Part shown: positions 27,690-37,044 of the stretch, piece after piece | Position numbering within the stretch: position 1 is the first letter of the stretch | How the letters are laid out: every line of letters starts with the position of its first letter | NCBI RefSeq assembly: GCF_004341625.1 | Contig: NZ_SLZG01000011.1 | Span: forward strand, 1 to 64,000 | DNA length: 64,000 nt | Direction: 5' to 3' | From: Rhizobium sp. BK376 | GTDB taxonomy: Bacteria > Pseudomonadota > Alphaproteobacteria > Rhizobiales > Rhizobiaceae | Notes under the pieces: generated by a model | Told to the model about the DNA's origin: nothing | The model's input: the letters and a program-made list of their open reading frames with translations, nothing else | Database searches by the model: none | Program-made: the position numbers and the translations under genes

Positions 27690-28454
27690 TTACTTGACCA
27701 GAACCGGTCCCGTGCCGCGCACGGGCTCGTTCTCGTTGATGATGCCGAGACGACGAGCCACTTCCGAATAGGCTTCCAGAAGCCCGCCCATATCACGGCG
27801 GAAACGGTCCTTGTCCATCTTTTCGTGCGTCTCGATGTCCCAGAGGCGGCAGCTATCCGGCGAGATTTCATCGGCGAGGATAATGCGCATCATGTCGCCT
27901 TCGAACAGGCGACCGCACTCGATCTTGAAATCGACGAGCTGGATGCCAACGCCAAGGAAGAGGCCGGTCATGAAGTCGTTGACGCGGATGGCGAGCGCCA
28001 TGATGTCGTCAAGCTCAGCCGGATTGGCCCAGCCGAAAGCTGTGATGTGCTCCTCCGAGACCATCGGGTCGTTGAGGGCATCCGACTTGTAGTAGAACTC
28101 GATGATCGAGCGCGGAAGCACCACGCCTTCCTCGATGCCCAGGCGTTCAGCGAGCGAGCCGGCGGCAACGTTGCGCACGACGATCTCAAGCGGAATCATT
28201 TCCACTTCCTTGATCAACTGCTCGCGCATGTTCAGGCGGCGGATGAAGTGCGTGGGGATGCCGATCTTGTTCAGATGGCTGAATATATACTCGGAGATCC
28301 GGTTGTTCAGGACACCCTTGCCATCGATGACTTCGTGTTTCTTCTTGTTGAAAGCGGTAGCGTCATCCTTGAAAAACTGGATCAGCGTGCCCGGTTCGGG
28401 ACCCTCGTAAAGGATCTTAGCCTTGCCTTCGTAAATACGGCGGCGACGGTTCAT
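27690..28454 (-). CDS. purC: SAICAR synthetase
   Basis: A 254-residue phosphoribosylaminoimidazole-succinocarboxamide synthase, step 7 of purine synthesis. The N-terminus RRRIYEGKAKILYEG is the ATP-binding signature, with VRNVAAGSLAERLG and LVDFKIECGR further on. The open frame extends upstream to 28793, but those residues do not resemble PurC, so ATG 28454 was chosen. It is the first gene of the purC-purS-ORF-purQ cluster; the 292 bp upstream should hold the promoter. Confidence 0.96.
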   Translation of the reverse strand: MNRRRRIYEGKAKILYEGPEPGTLIQFFKDDATAFNKKKHEVIDGKGVLNNRISEYIFSHLNKIGIPTHFIRRLNMREQLIKEVEMIPLEIVVRNVAAGSLAERLGIEEGVVLPRSIIEFYYKSDALNDPMVSEEHITAFGWANPAELDDIMALAIRVNDFMTGLFLGVGIQLVDFKIECGRLFEGDMMRIILADEISPDSCRLWDIETHEKMDKDRFRRDMGGLLEAYSEVARRLGIINENEPVRGTGPVLVK

Positions 28455-28746
28455 CTTCACTTTTCTCTGTAGTTGGCGCTCTTCGAACAGCGCAAGTGGA
28501 TCGATCTTTGGGCGTCCCCTTAAAGGAAAAGAAGGAAATTCACAATCGGCCAGCGCCTCCTTCCTCGGGATTTCGCCGAGCGGCCATATACCGCTGCGAG
28601 AATCGGGTATTTTCATCTCATGTTCTACAGGCTTTTCTTTGACGAAGAAATGAATGCACCCGTTGCTGCACAATATATAGGAAGCGCAATCGCCACTTTT
28701 ACCTGGTTTTGTGTGGGAAGATCGCAGGACGACGGAGTTTGCCGGC
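28455..28746. other. Leader and promoter region of purC, no gene seen
   Basis: 292 bp between the end of the GGDEF/EAL gene and purC, both on the minus strand. It is lower in GC than its surroundings, especially 28600-28700. A weak plus-strand frame starting ATG at 28619 would encode about 53 residues and run into the GGDEF/EAL gene; it lacks a ribosome site. No convincing regulator site was recognised. Confidence 0.4.
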
Positions 28747-31341
28747 TCAGCGAAGGGATTGCTCGAGCTTCTTCTGGGTAGCCCTTGCACCACGCTCGTT
28801 GCCGCGCCAGCTTTCGCTGCGTATGAAATTCGGCATATCCGCCGCCTTCATCGGGCGGGCCAGCGCAAAACCCTGGAGTTGGTCGCAGCCAAGGTCGCCC
28901 AGGATGTGGACATGTTCCGGGGTTTCCACCCCTTCGGCGGTGACCCTGATATTCAGCGAATGGCCGATATCGATGATCGATCCGACGAGCTTTCGCTGCT
29001 CGGCGGAATGGGGCAGGGGCTTGACCAACTCTCGATCGATCTTCAGGGATGCAGGGCTCAGCCGAAGCAGACTGACAATGGAGGCGTGGCCCGTTCCGAA
29101 GTCATCGATCTCGATATCGATGCCCAGCCTGCGCAGAAGCGCAAGATTGGCCGTCGAGGCCTCGTCACAGTCGTCGAGCGAGATGGATTCCAGCAATTCG
29201 AAGGCAAGAATTCCCGGCTTTACCTTCAGCGCGCGGAGGCTTTTACCCAAGCCCGGATCAGCCAGCCGCCGCGACGAAACATTGACCGAAATCTTTGCGA
29301 TATCGATGCCGGCATCGCGCCATTCGGCATGGTCACGGAGGGCCTGCTCCAGGATGAGGCCGTCAATGGTCGAGACAACATCGAGATCCTCGGCAATCGA
29401 AAGGAACTTGTCCGGCGTCATCAGGCCGAAAACCGGATGCTGCCACCGCGCCAATGTTTCGATACCGACCACATCGAGCGAGCGGGCGCAGAACTGCGGC
29501 TGGTAAAAGGGAACGAATTCGTGCCGCTCCAGACCTCGCAAGATTTCGTCAGACAATTGCTTTGTCGCAATGATGTGGCGCTGCATGTCGTGCGAGAAGA
29601 ACTCATGACGGTTTCGTCCGCCGGCCTTTGCTCGGTAAAGAGCAATATCGGCGTTCAGCAGAAGCTGGTGGGCATCGAGGCGAGGGCCGCTATCGCAGGC
29701 GATACCGATACTGGCGCCGAACCGGCAATCGTGACCGTCGTAACGCACAGGCTTGCACAGCTCGCGAATGATCTGGGAGGCCATGCTTGCGATGCGCTTT
29801 GAAAAACCCTTGCGCTTGCAGACGACGACGAACTCGTCGCCGCCGATGCGGGCGACGAAATCATCCTTGCCGGCGACCGATACCAGTATGCCGGCTGCGT
29901 GCTTCAGCATCATATCACCGGCCCGATGCCCGAGCGTGTCGTTGATCTGCTTGAAGCGGTCAAGATCGATATGGAGGATCGCCAGAAGCGAGCCGTCGGC
30001 CCGGCATTCCTGGGATCGGCGGTCCAGCATGTGGTCGAGATAGCGACGGTTGGGGAGGCTGGTCAGGTGATCGTGGAAGGCGATGTGCTCAATCTGCTCC
30101 TTGGCCGCTTCCAACTCGCCGTTGCGGGCTTCCGCCAGCGTCTTTGCGCGATGCAGTTCATTGCGAAGGGTCGCTTCCTCTGTCACGTCCCAGTTGGCGC
30201 CGATCATCTTCGGATTGCCGCGCTCGTCGACGAAGGGGGCTGCGCGGGCCCGGATGACGCGCACGACGCCATCGGGGCGCACGATCCTGTATTCGTGCAG
30301 AAAGCCGTCGTCGCCCATGAGATTGTCGTTCACTCGCTTCAGCACCCGTTCCCTGTCGTCCGGATGGAGCGTCTCTTCCCAGAAGTTGCTTGGCTTCAGA
30401 TTCGGTGTGCCATCGATGCCATAGATCGCAAGCAGGCGGTCGTCCCACTCGACCTCATCCTTGTTGATGTCGGCTTCGAAGACGCCGATTCTTGAGATTT
30501 CGAGCGCAAGATCCAGACGGCGCGACACATGGGCCAGCATCTCTTCCGCAGCCTTGCGCAGCGAAATATCGGTATCGGTGCCGATGATATGCGTCGGAAC
30601 GCCATTCTCATCCCATTCCACGGACGCGCCGCGGCATTCGATCCAGACCCAATGGCCGTCCTTGTGGCGCTCGCGATATTCGAAGATGCGATAGGCCGGA
30701 TCGCCGCTATTTTGTCTTTCGATCGCATGCAGGACATGTTCGCGGTCATCAGGATGCACGCCCTGGATCCAGTCGCCGAGGGCGGCCTCGAATTCCTCGT
30801 CCGTTTTCAGTCCGCGCATCTTCCGCCAGGTGTCCGAATAGAACATTCGGCCGCTTTTGAAATCGTGATCCCAAACGCCGAGATCGGAACTGATAAGAGC
30901 GGAATTCCAGCGGGCCTCGCGTTCGGCTATCTCTGCAAGCCGGTCCGGTCGATCGCCGACCTCCAGGAACTGGAGAAGCACATATTGCGTGCCGTCTGGA
31001 GCATCAGCGCCGATGCGCGACAGGAATAGTTGCGCGGAAATAGTCTGCCCCGATGAAGCCAGATGGATGGAGAGCAGGGTCGACGTTGGGGCTGCCGCCT
31101 TCAGCAGACCGTTCAGCGTGTCGATCTCATCCGATTGAATAAAATCATCGATCCTGGCGTCGCCAAGGCTTGCCGAATTGGGGAAGAGCCGGCGAAACGC
31201 GGTGTTTGCATAGACGACGCGATTATCGGCCCGCTGCACGACAATGCTTGGCAATGGCGCCAAATCGAGCATGCCTGCGAAGTCGAGATTCAAATCTGGG
31301 AAGGTCAGTCGATCTTTCGGCAGCGACGTCAAAGGGCACAC
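28747..31341 (-). CDS. PAS-PAS-PAS-GGDEF-EAL cyclic-di-GMP signalling protein
   Basis: An 864-residue protein. PAS domains lie at about residues 25-130, 145-265 and 275-390, the last two with PAC-type ends (WIECRGASVEWDENG, GTDTDIS). The GGDEF domain spans about 415-585, with an intact RIGGDEF at 498-504. The inhibitory RxxD site ahead of it is absent (GKDD there). The EAL domain runs from about 600 to 845; its signature reads ETL (628-630), and later DDFGTG and EGVET are intact, so phosphodiesterase activity is plausible. No membrane segment is evident, so it should be cytoplasmic. The GTG start at 31341 is uncertain; an ATG at residue 24 is an alternative. Confidence 0.92.
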   Translation of the reverse strand: MCPLTSLPKDRLTFPDLNLDFAGMLDLAPLPSIVVQRADNRVVYANTAFRRLFPNSASLGDARIDDFIQSDEIDTLNGLLKAAAPTSTLLSIHLASSGQTISAQLFLSRIGADAPDGTQYVLLQFLEVGDRPDRLAEIAEREARWNSALISSDLGVWDHDFKSGRMFYSDTWRKMRGLKTDEEFEAALGDWIQGVHPDDREHVLHAIERQNSGDPAYRIFEYRERHKDGHWVWIECRGASVEWDENGVPTHIIGTDTDISLRKAAEEMLAHVSRRLDLALEISRIGVFEADINKDEVEWDDRLLAIYGIDGTPNLKPSNFWEETLHPDDRERVLKRVNDNLMGDDGFLHEYRIVRPDGVVRVIRARAAPFVDERGNPKMIGANWDVTEEATLRNELHRAKTLAEARNGELEAAKEQIEHIAFHDHLTSLPNRRYLDHMLDRRSQECRADGSLLAILHIDLDRFKQINDTLGHRAGDMMLKHAAGILVSVAGKDDFVARIGGDEFVVVCKRKGFSKRIASMASQIIRELCKPVRYDGHDCRFGASIGIACDSGPRLDAHQLLLNADIALYRAKAGGRNRHEFFSHDMQRHIIATKQLSDEILRGLERHEFVPFYQPQFCARSLDVVGIETLARWQHPVFGLMTPDKFLSIAEDLDVVSTIDGLILEQALRDHAEWRDAGIDIAKISVNVSSRRLADPGLGKSLRALKVKPGILAFELLESISLDDCDEASTANLALLRRLGIDIEIDDFGTGHASIVSLLRLSPASLKIDRELVKPLPHSAEQRKLVGSIIDIGHSLNIRVTAEGVETPEHVHILGDLGCDQLQGFALARPMKAADMPNFIRSESWRGNERGARATQKKLEQSLR

Positions 31342-31437
31342 CCATGCAGAACCTGCGTAACGATGCCCTTATTACATTAAACTTCCCTTAAAGAAGTGGT
31401 CGCTGTTATATCTATTCCCACCGATAAGGTGCTGAAC

Positions 31438-32013
31438 TCACTTGCTAAGTTCAGCGGCATCCGGCCGGAGGCGGCTAAGGAATTGAGCAAAGACCATCGT
31501 CCCCTCGGGCCATGGACCATGGCCGGAATCGGCATTGATGTGGCCTGCCTCTCCTGCGTCAATCAGCAGGGAACCCCAGCTATTGGCGATGTCGCCGGCG
31601 TGTTCGTAGGTTCCGAATGGATCGTTGCGGCTGGCGATCGTGACTGACGGAAACGGCAGGGGATCACGCGGATAGGGGCCGAAGGTCATCAGATGCTTCG
31701 GCCGGATCTTCGGGTTGGCGACGTCAGGCGGTGCCACCAGGAATGCACCGGCGACCGGCTTCTTGAACAGCGGAATAGCGTGGACGAGAGACGGTATGCC
31801 AAGCGAGTGCGCCACCAGAACCACAGGACGTGTCGAGGCGTTCACTTCTTCTGCGATGCGGGCCATCCAATCATCACGGACCGGCTTCGACCATTCGGCC
31901 TGCTCCACGCGCCTTGCCGTGCTGAGCTTCTGCTCCCAGCGGCTTTGCCAGTGATCAGGCCCGGAATTGGTATAGCCGGGAATGATGAGGATATCTGCGT
32001 CTGAGACTTTCAT
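31438..32013 (-). CDS. RBBP9/YdeN-type serine hydrolase
   Basis: A 191-residue small alpha/beta hydrolase. It opens with ILIIPGYTNSGPDHWQSRWE, typical of the RBBP9/YdeN family. The nucleophile is in LVAHSLGIPS (near residue 70), the acid in SRNDPFGTYEHA and the histidine in GHGPWPEG near the C-terminus. Substrate unknown. It reads in the same direction as the upstream part of the GGDEF/EAL gene, 96 bp away. Confidence 0.88.
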   Translation of the reverse strand: MKVSDADILIIPGYTNSGPDHWQSRWEQKLSTARRVEQAEWSKPVRDDWMARIAEEVNASTRPVVLVAHSLGIPSLVHAIPLFKKPVAGAFLVAPPDVANPKIRPKHLMTFGPYPRDPLPFPSVTIASRNDPFGTYEHAGDIANSWGSLLIDAGEAGHINADSGHGPWPEGTMVFAQFLSRLRPDAAELSK

Positions 32014-32265
32014 GATGGCCCGATGTGAGAAGCGAGAGGTTCGAAGTCAAGTGAAAAGGCGACAAATGCGGCAAAATTTGCTAGAGTTGTGAAATGCCGG
32101 TTGCGATGAACGTGTCGGCCTTCTCATTTGCCGAAAGTTTTAAGCCACCTGCAAGCTTGCGCCCTTTCTGACCCAAGGGGTCTAAGGGGATGGTGCGTTG
32201 AAACTGCCGCTACGACTTTACGTTGGGAGAACGTGCTGTCTAGCAGGCTGCGGAGGAGGAAACCC

Positions 32266-33066
32266 ATGACGGCATTCCATGTTATGGCCGGTGCAGACAA
32301 CAACTTCGTGCGCCCGGTCGTTCGCAAGATAGGCTTTAGCGATATCGGCGACGCACTGAAGTCGGGACTGACAGATTTCAGCGAGAAGCCATCCCACTAC
32401 GTCTTCCTCTGTCTCATGTACCCGATCGCCGGCATCGTTCTGATCGTCTGGAGTTCCGGTGCAAATCTCCTGCCGTTGCTTTTTCCGTTGATGTCGGGCT
32501 TCGCGCTGCTGGGGCCGATTGCCGCCATAGGCCTTTATGAGATCAGCCGTCGCCGGGAAATGGGTCTCGACAGCTCCTGGTCGCATGCCTTCGATGTCCG
32601 CTATTCGCCGGCGCTGCCGTCGATCATAGCCGTCGGCATTCTGCTGCTGGCGCTTTTCATCGGATGGCTGATAGTCGCGCAGATGATCTACACGGCCTAC
32701 TTTGGCGACGCCATGCCGGCTTCAATCTCATCTTTTATCTCGGAAGTGCTGACAACGCGGGCAGGGATGGGATTGATTTTCTGGGGTAATCTCGCCGGCT
32801 TCGTGTTTGCGGTTATCGTGCTTGCAACGACGGTCGTGACTTTCCCGCTGTTGCTCGACCGGGATGTCGGAGCAGTTGCAGCGATCGATGCCAGCATGCG
32901 CGCGACATTGGCCAATCCCGGTCCGGTAGCCCTATGGGGCCTGATCGTCGCAGCACTGTTGCTGATCGGAACGATACCGATCTTTGCCGGTCTCGCCGTC
33001 GTCATGCCGATCCTCGGTCATTCGACCTGGCACCTCTATCGCAAACTCATCGCCCCTGCGGCATAA
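32266..33066 (+). CDS. DUF2189-family integral membrane protein
   Basis: A 266-residue protein with about six hydrophobic helices, the first two at about residues 48-68 and 70-92. The N-terminal region ending IGFSDIGDALKSGLTDF and the sequence between the first helix pair and the third (YEISRRREMGLDSSW) match the DUF2189 family, described only as membrane proteins in proteobacteria. ATG 32266 has a strong GGAGGA ribosome site 7 bases upstream; the open frame begins at 32128. A hairpin terminator follows. Confidence 0.85.
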   Translation: MTAFHVMAGADNNFVRPVVRKIGFSDIGDALKSGLTDFSEKPSHYVFLCLMYPIAGIVLIVWSSGANLLPLLFPLMSGFALLGPIAAIGLYEISRRREMGLDSSWSHAFDVRYSPALPSIIAVGILLLALFIGWLIVAQMIYTAYFGDAMPASISSFISEVLTTRAGMGLIFWGNLAGFVFAVIVLATTVVTFPLLLDRDVGAVAAIDASMRATLANPGPVALWGLIVAALLLIGTIPIFAGLAVVMPILGHSTWHLYRKLIAPAA

Positions 33067-33090
33067 GGGATATTGCAAGCTGGTACAGAA

Positions 33091-33114
33091 AAGCCGCCGG
33101 TTCATCCGGCGGCT
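33091..33114. terminator. Hairpin terminator between convergent genes
   Basis: AAGCCGCCGG-TTCAT-CCGGCGGCTT, a perfect 10-bp stem 24 bp after the DUF2189 stop and 29 bp from the purB stop. T-runs are short on both sides (TTGGGACGTTTTG on plus; TTTTCTG on minus). Confidence 0.7.
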
Positions 33115-33142
33115 TGGGACGTTTTGATCTGGAAGAATGCGT

Positions 33143-34444
33143 TTAGCCGAAGACGCGCTTGAAGATCGTGTCAACATGCTTGGTGTGATAGCCAAGATCG
33201 AACTTCTCGCGAATGTCCGCTTCCGACAGCGCCGCCCGGACTTCGGTGTCGGCCAGCAGCTCTTCGAGGAAGTCCTTGCCTTCTTCCCAGACCTTCATGG
33301 CATTGCGCTGCACGAGGCGATAGGCATCTTCACGGGAGACACCAGCTTGCGTAAGGGCAAGCAAAACACGCTGTGAGTGAACAAGTCCGCGGAACTTGTT
33401 GAGATTCTTCTCCATGTTACCGGGATAGATTACCAGCTTCTCAATGACACCGGCGAGGCGGTTCAGCGCGAAGTCGAGGGTGATCGTGGTGTCCGGGCCA
33501 ATTGCGCGCTCCACGCTCGAATGGCTGATATCGCGCTCGTGCCAGAGTGCGACGTTTTCCATGGCCGGGACGACCGACATGCGCACAAGACGTGCGAGGC
33601 CAGTCAGGTTTTCGGTCAAAACCGGATTGCGCTTGTGCGGCATGGCAGACGAGCCCTTCTGGCCGGGCGAGAAGAATTCTTCGGCTTCCAGCACTTCCGT
33701 GCGCTGCATGTGTCGTATTTCGATGGCGACATTCTCGATGGAAGAGGCAATGACGCCGAGTGTTGCGAAGAACATGGCGTGGCGGTCACGCGGGATGACC
33801 TGTGTCGATACCGGCTCCGGGGTCAGCCCGAGCTTGGCGCAGACGTGCTCTTCGACGCGTGGATCGATATTGGCGAAGGTGCCGACGGCGCCCGAGATCG
33901 CACCGGTAGCGATTTCGGCGCGGGCGGCGACGAGACGGGCACGATTACGGTCCATTTCGGCATAAAAGCGGGCAAGTGTCAGGCCCATCGTCGTCGGTTC
34001 GGCGTGAATGCCGTGGCTTCTGCCGATCCGGACGGTGTCTTTGTGCTCGAAGGCGCGAGTTTTGAGAGCTGCAAGAACGCGGTCGAGATCGGCAAGCAGG
34101 ATGTCGGAAGCACGCACGAGCTGGATGTTCAGCGTGGTGTCGAGCACGTCGGAAGACGTCATGCCCTGATGCACGAAACGACTGTCGGGACCGACGAATT
34201 CGGCGAGGTGCGTCAGGAAGGCGATGACATCGTGCTTGGTCACAGCTTCGATTTCGTCGATGCGTGCGACGTCGAAGGTTGCCTTGCCGCCTTTTTCCCA
34301 GATCGTCGCAGCCGCCGACTTCGGTATGACGCCAAGCTCGGCCAGCGCGTCACATGCATAGGCCTCGATCTCGAACCAGATGCGGAATTTGGTTTCGGGC
34401 GACCAGATGGCGACCATTTCCGGTCGGGAGTAGCGCGGGATCAT
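33143..34444 (-). CDS. purB: Adenylosuccinate lyase
   Basis: A 433-residue lyase acting at two steps of purine synthesis (SAICAR and adenylosuccinate cleavage). The family signature SSAMPHKRNP is at about residue 263. TSSDVLDTTLNIQL near 93 and the histidine in GRSHGIHAEPTTMG near 142 are the other conserved substrate and catalytic regions. The gene stands apart from the purC-purL cluster, 4.7 kb away. Confidence 0.97.
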   Translation of the reverse strand: MIPRYSRPEMVAIWSPETKFRIWFEIEAYACDALAELGVIPKSAAATIWEKGGKATFDVARIDEIEAVTKHDVIAFLTHLAEFVGPDSRFVHQGMTSSDVLDTTLNIQLVRASDILLADLDRVLAALKTRAFEHKDTVRIGRSHGIHAEPTTMGLTLARFYAEMDRNRARLVAARAEIATGAISGAVGTFANIDPRVEEHVCAKLGLTPEPVSTQVIPRDRHAMFFATLGVIASSIENVAIEIRHMQRTEVLEAEEFFSPGQKGSSAMPHKRNPVLTENLTGLARLVRMSVVPAMENVALWHERDISHSSVERAIGPDTTITLDFALNRLAGVIEKLVIYPGNMEKNLNKFRGLVHSQRVLLALTQAGVSREDAYRLVQRNAMKVWEEGKDFLEELLADTEVRAALSEADIREKFDLGYHTKHVDTIFKRVFG

Positions 34445-34514
34445 GGGCTCTCAACTTTCGTGAACGGCAGATAATAAGTACTTGGCGCCCCTGTAGCAAA
34501 GACGCGGCACAATC

Positions 34515-35033
34515 TCAACGCATGCGTTTTGCAAGATACAGGCTTGTGGCAACAAGGAACAGCAGGCCGAGCGGCAGAAAGAGACGGCTGCCGAGGACTG
34601 CGAACTGGTAGACGGCGCTGGCGCTGGTAAAAACGAACTGGAACATCCAGACGATGGAACCGAAAGGCGCATGCCAGCGCGAATAGAACAAGCGGTAGTC
34701 CATCGCGAACAGAAACGCAGTCATTGCCATCGTGCCGACCGAAAGCGTCAGGAAGAAAGCAGCGAACCGCGTTTCCACCGACTTGCGGAAGGCAAGGACG
34801 CGGGCAAGCGGGATCATGAACGGCCAGGCAAAGGCGCCGCCAAAAAAATAGACGACCAGCAGTTCCATGAGACGGTCTGTCAGGAGGCCGTTGCGGAGGG
34901 CGATGGCGAGAAGCGCAGACAGCGCCATCATGGCGCCCCACCCCACGGCGCCGAAGATGAATTCTCTGAAGGGCGGAATTGCCGCCCCCAGACGTTGACG
35001 GCGTCGATCTTTCGCCGGCTTAGTTTGCTCCAC
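34515..35033 (-). CDS. Hypothetical integral membrane protein downstream of rpe
   Basis: A 172-residue protein with a basic N-terminus (KPAKDRRRQRLG) and about four to five hydrophobic helices (starts near residues 25, 53, 85, 110 and 140). I do not recognise a family. Its proposed GTG start at 35033 overlaps the 3' end of rpe by 14 bp, consistent with coupling. The frame remains open upstream within rpe, so the start is the least certain part. Convergence or operon with purB downstream: 70 bp separate them on the same strand. Confidence 0.6.
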   Translation of the reverse strand: MEQTKPAKDRRRQRLGAAIPPFREFIFGAVGWGAMMALSALLAIALRNGLLTDRLMELLVVYFFGGAFAWPFMIPLARVLAFRKSVETRFAAFFLTLSVGTMAMTAFLFAMDYRLFYSRWHAPFGSIVWMFQFVFTSASAVYQFAVLGSRLFLPLGLLFLVATSLYLAKRMR

Positions 35034-35706
35034 TGCGACCCTGTTCGGCAGCGGAACGCAGGGCATCGATGGCCTGGCGGTAGGCTTCAAGGGAGCCGCC
35101 CTTGAAGATTGCCGAGCCGGCCACGAACACGTTGCCACCTGCCGCGGCGATCGTTCCCGCGGTCTCGGCGGTGACGCCGCCATCGACTTCCAGCTCGATC
35201 GGCCTGTCGCCGATGAGTGACTTGGCCATCCTGATCTTCTCGGCCATGGCGGGGATGAATTTCTGGCCGCCAAATCCGGGGTTGACCGACATGATGAGGA
35301 TCATGTCGACATCGTCGAGCACGTTTTCGAGAATGCTGAGCGGCGTCGCCGGATTGAGCGTCACGCCGACCTTCTTGCCGAGGTGACGGATCGCCTGCAG
35401 GGAGCGATGCAGATGGACGCCGGCTTCGGCATGCACGGTGATGCGATCGCAGCCGGCCTTGGCGAAGGCCTCGAGGTATGGATCGGCCGGAGAGATCATC
35501 AGATGGCAGTCGAAGGTCGCGTCCGTATAGGAGCGGAGCGACTTGATGACATCAGGACCGAACGAGATGTTCGGTACGAAATGACCATCCATGACGTCGA
35601 GATGGATCCAGTCGGCGCCAGCCGCGGTGACGTCGCGGACTTCCTGGCCGAGCTTGGCGAAATCAGCCGCAAGAATGGAAGGAGCGATGCGGATAGGTAA
35701 GGTCAT
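35020..35706 (-). CDS. rpe: Ribulose-phosphate 3-epimerase
   Basis: A 228-residue TIM-barrel enzyme that interconverts ribulose 5-phosphate and xylulose 5-phosphate in the pentose phosphate pathway. Visible motifs are IAPSILAADFAKLG, WIHLDVMDGHFVPNISFGP, MSVNPGFGGQKF and LEVDGGV with the metal and catalytic residues, and a phosphate-binding AGSAIF near the end. The ATG start is immediate and the length is standard. Confidence 0.96.
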   Translation of the reverse strand: MTLPIRIAPSILAADFAKLGQEVRDVTAAGADWIHLDVMDGHFVPNISFGPDVIKSLRSYTDATFDCHLMISPADPYLEAFAKAGCDRITVHAEAGVHLHRSLQAIRHLGKKVGVTLNPATPLSILENVLDDVDMILIMSVNPGFGGQKFIPAMAEKIRMAKSLIGDRPIELEVDGGVTAETAGTIAAAGGNVFVAGSAIFKGGSLEAYRQAIDALRSAAEQGRSGAN

Positions 35707-35794
35707 GGCGTCAAGACTCCGTCGAGGGCTTTTGCGAGATGGCTTAGCATTCGATCGTCAGCTAAACAACCGGCCAAGGTCATGTCGCACAATC

Positions 35795-36877
35795 TCAGTT
35801 CGTGGGAGATTGCGGCGGAGCAAAGGCCTTGCCTCGCCATTCCTGAAGCCGATAAGGATTGTCAGCGAGTTCGTGGTTCTGGCCGAAGGTTACCGGCCCA
35901 AGCACGGTCTGGAAGGTCGTGCCGATGAGTTTGGCGGCCAGCGGCTTGTTCTCGGAGATTGCCGCCTCGACTGCCTGGCTGGCAATGGCTGCCGCGGCGG
36001 CCGAGGGCAAGACATAGCCCTCCGGTTCGATACCGGCGGCTCGCATGGCCTGAACCGTCGCCATTGCCGGCGGAAGGCTTTCATAATCGGGAATCGCCAC
36101 CGCCAGCGAGCCTGACGCCAGTGGCACGGGCTGGTCGGCCGCCCGCATGCTGTCCCCGCCCATGACGACGAGCGGAATTTTTTCAGACTGAGCATCGCGG
36201 GCGATGATTGCGACGTCGCTGCGGTCGCCGCCGACGAAGACATGGGTCGCACCGGTTTTCTTCAGCCTGCGCACGAGAGCAATCTGCTGCTCCTGACCGG
36301 GGCGATAGGTGTCGTTGAAGACAGGCTTCAAGCCTCGCTCGTCGAGAGCGCTGCGCACCGCATCGACGAGTTCCCGCCCATGGATCGTGCCGTCGTCGAT
36401 CAGCGCGATCGGGTCCGCCGTCCAGTCCCTCAGGATAATGTCGACCACTTTTGCGGCCTCGGCACCATCGACGGGGGCCAATCGGAAGAGCGGCCATCCG
36501 TTCTTCAGCGCATCCTCCATGAGGATCCGGGCGCGGACGGACACCGTAATCACGGGGATGCCGGCGTCTTTCAGTTTCGGAAGCGCGCCTTCCAGGGTTT
36601 CGCTGCAGAGAAAACCAACGGCGACCTGGACCTTGGCATTGATCAATGCATCTGCGACTGCCGCACCGGTTCCGTCCGTGCAGGGCTCGTTGACAGATGT
36701 GACGGTATTCTTTGATGCCTTGGCTTCAAAGCCGGCACCGGCAGCAATCTGCGCGCCTAAAACTGTGTAATTGCCGCCCTGAGGCGCGACCACTCCGATG
36801 TTGACACCGGCGGCATAGGCACTTCCAGCGGTCAACAGCAGCGGAAAGGACGACAAAATGCGGCACAGGCGGTTCAT
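35795..36877 (-). CDS. Periplasmic branched-chain amino-acid-type (LivK/PBP1) binding protein
   Basis: A 360-residue type I periplasmic binding protein. Residues 1-22 form a signal peptide (MNRLCRILSSFPLLLTAGSAYA). The fold matches the LivK/Leu-Ile-Val family: IGVVAPQGGNYTVLGAQIAAG, a middle VFVGGDRSDVAIIARDAQ and a late EGYVLPSAAAAAIASQ. No ABC permease or ATPase genes lie nearby, so it is either an orphan receptor or serves a transporter elsewhere. Substrate cannot be read from the sequence. ATG 36877 gives the right signal peptide. Confidence 0.85.
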   Translation of the reverse strand: MNRLCRILSSFPLLLTAGSAYAAGVNIGVVAPQGGNYTVLGAQIAAGAGFEAKASKNTVTSVNEPCTDGTGAAVADALINAKVQVAVGFLCSETLEGALPKLKDAGIPVITVSVRARILMEDALKNGWPLFRLAPVDGAEAAKVVDIILRDWTADPIALIDDGTIHGRELVDAVRSALDERGLKPVFNDTYRPGQEQQIALVRRLKKTGATHVFVGGDRSDVAIIARDAQSEKIPLVVMGGDSMRAADQPVPLASGSLAVAIPDYESLPPAMATVQAMRAAGIEPEGYVLPSAAAAAIASQAVEAAISENKPLAAKLIGTTFQTVLGPVTFGQNHELADNPYRLQEWRGKAFAPPQSPTN

Positions 36878-37044
36878 CGAATGGATATCCCGGAAAATTC
36901 CCTGTTCTTTTATCCGTCCAGAGGCGGGCGTCAAAGAAAAAGCGGCAAAATCCGTCAGTTTTCCGGATGGTATTGTAGAAAAGCTAACGGATGGGGCTCA
37001 TATCTAGGGAAAACGATAATAACGAAACAGACTGGAGAACGGCA

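Noticed and set aside
28619..28780. Short plus-strand frame (about 53 residues) starting MFYRLFFDEE in the purC leader
   Set aside because: No ribosome site, overlaps the GGDEF/EAL gene on the other strand, and composition is atypical.
28455..28793. Upstream extension of the purC frame
   Set aside because: Residues before MNRRRRIYEG lack similarity to PurC and overlap the neighbouring gene; the ATG at 28454 is the family start.
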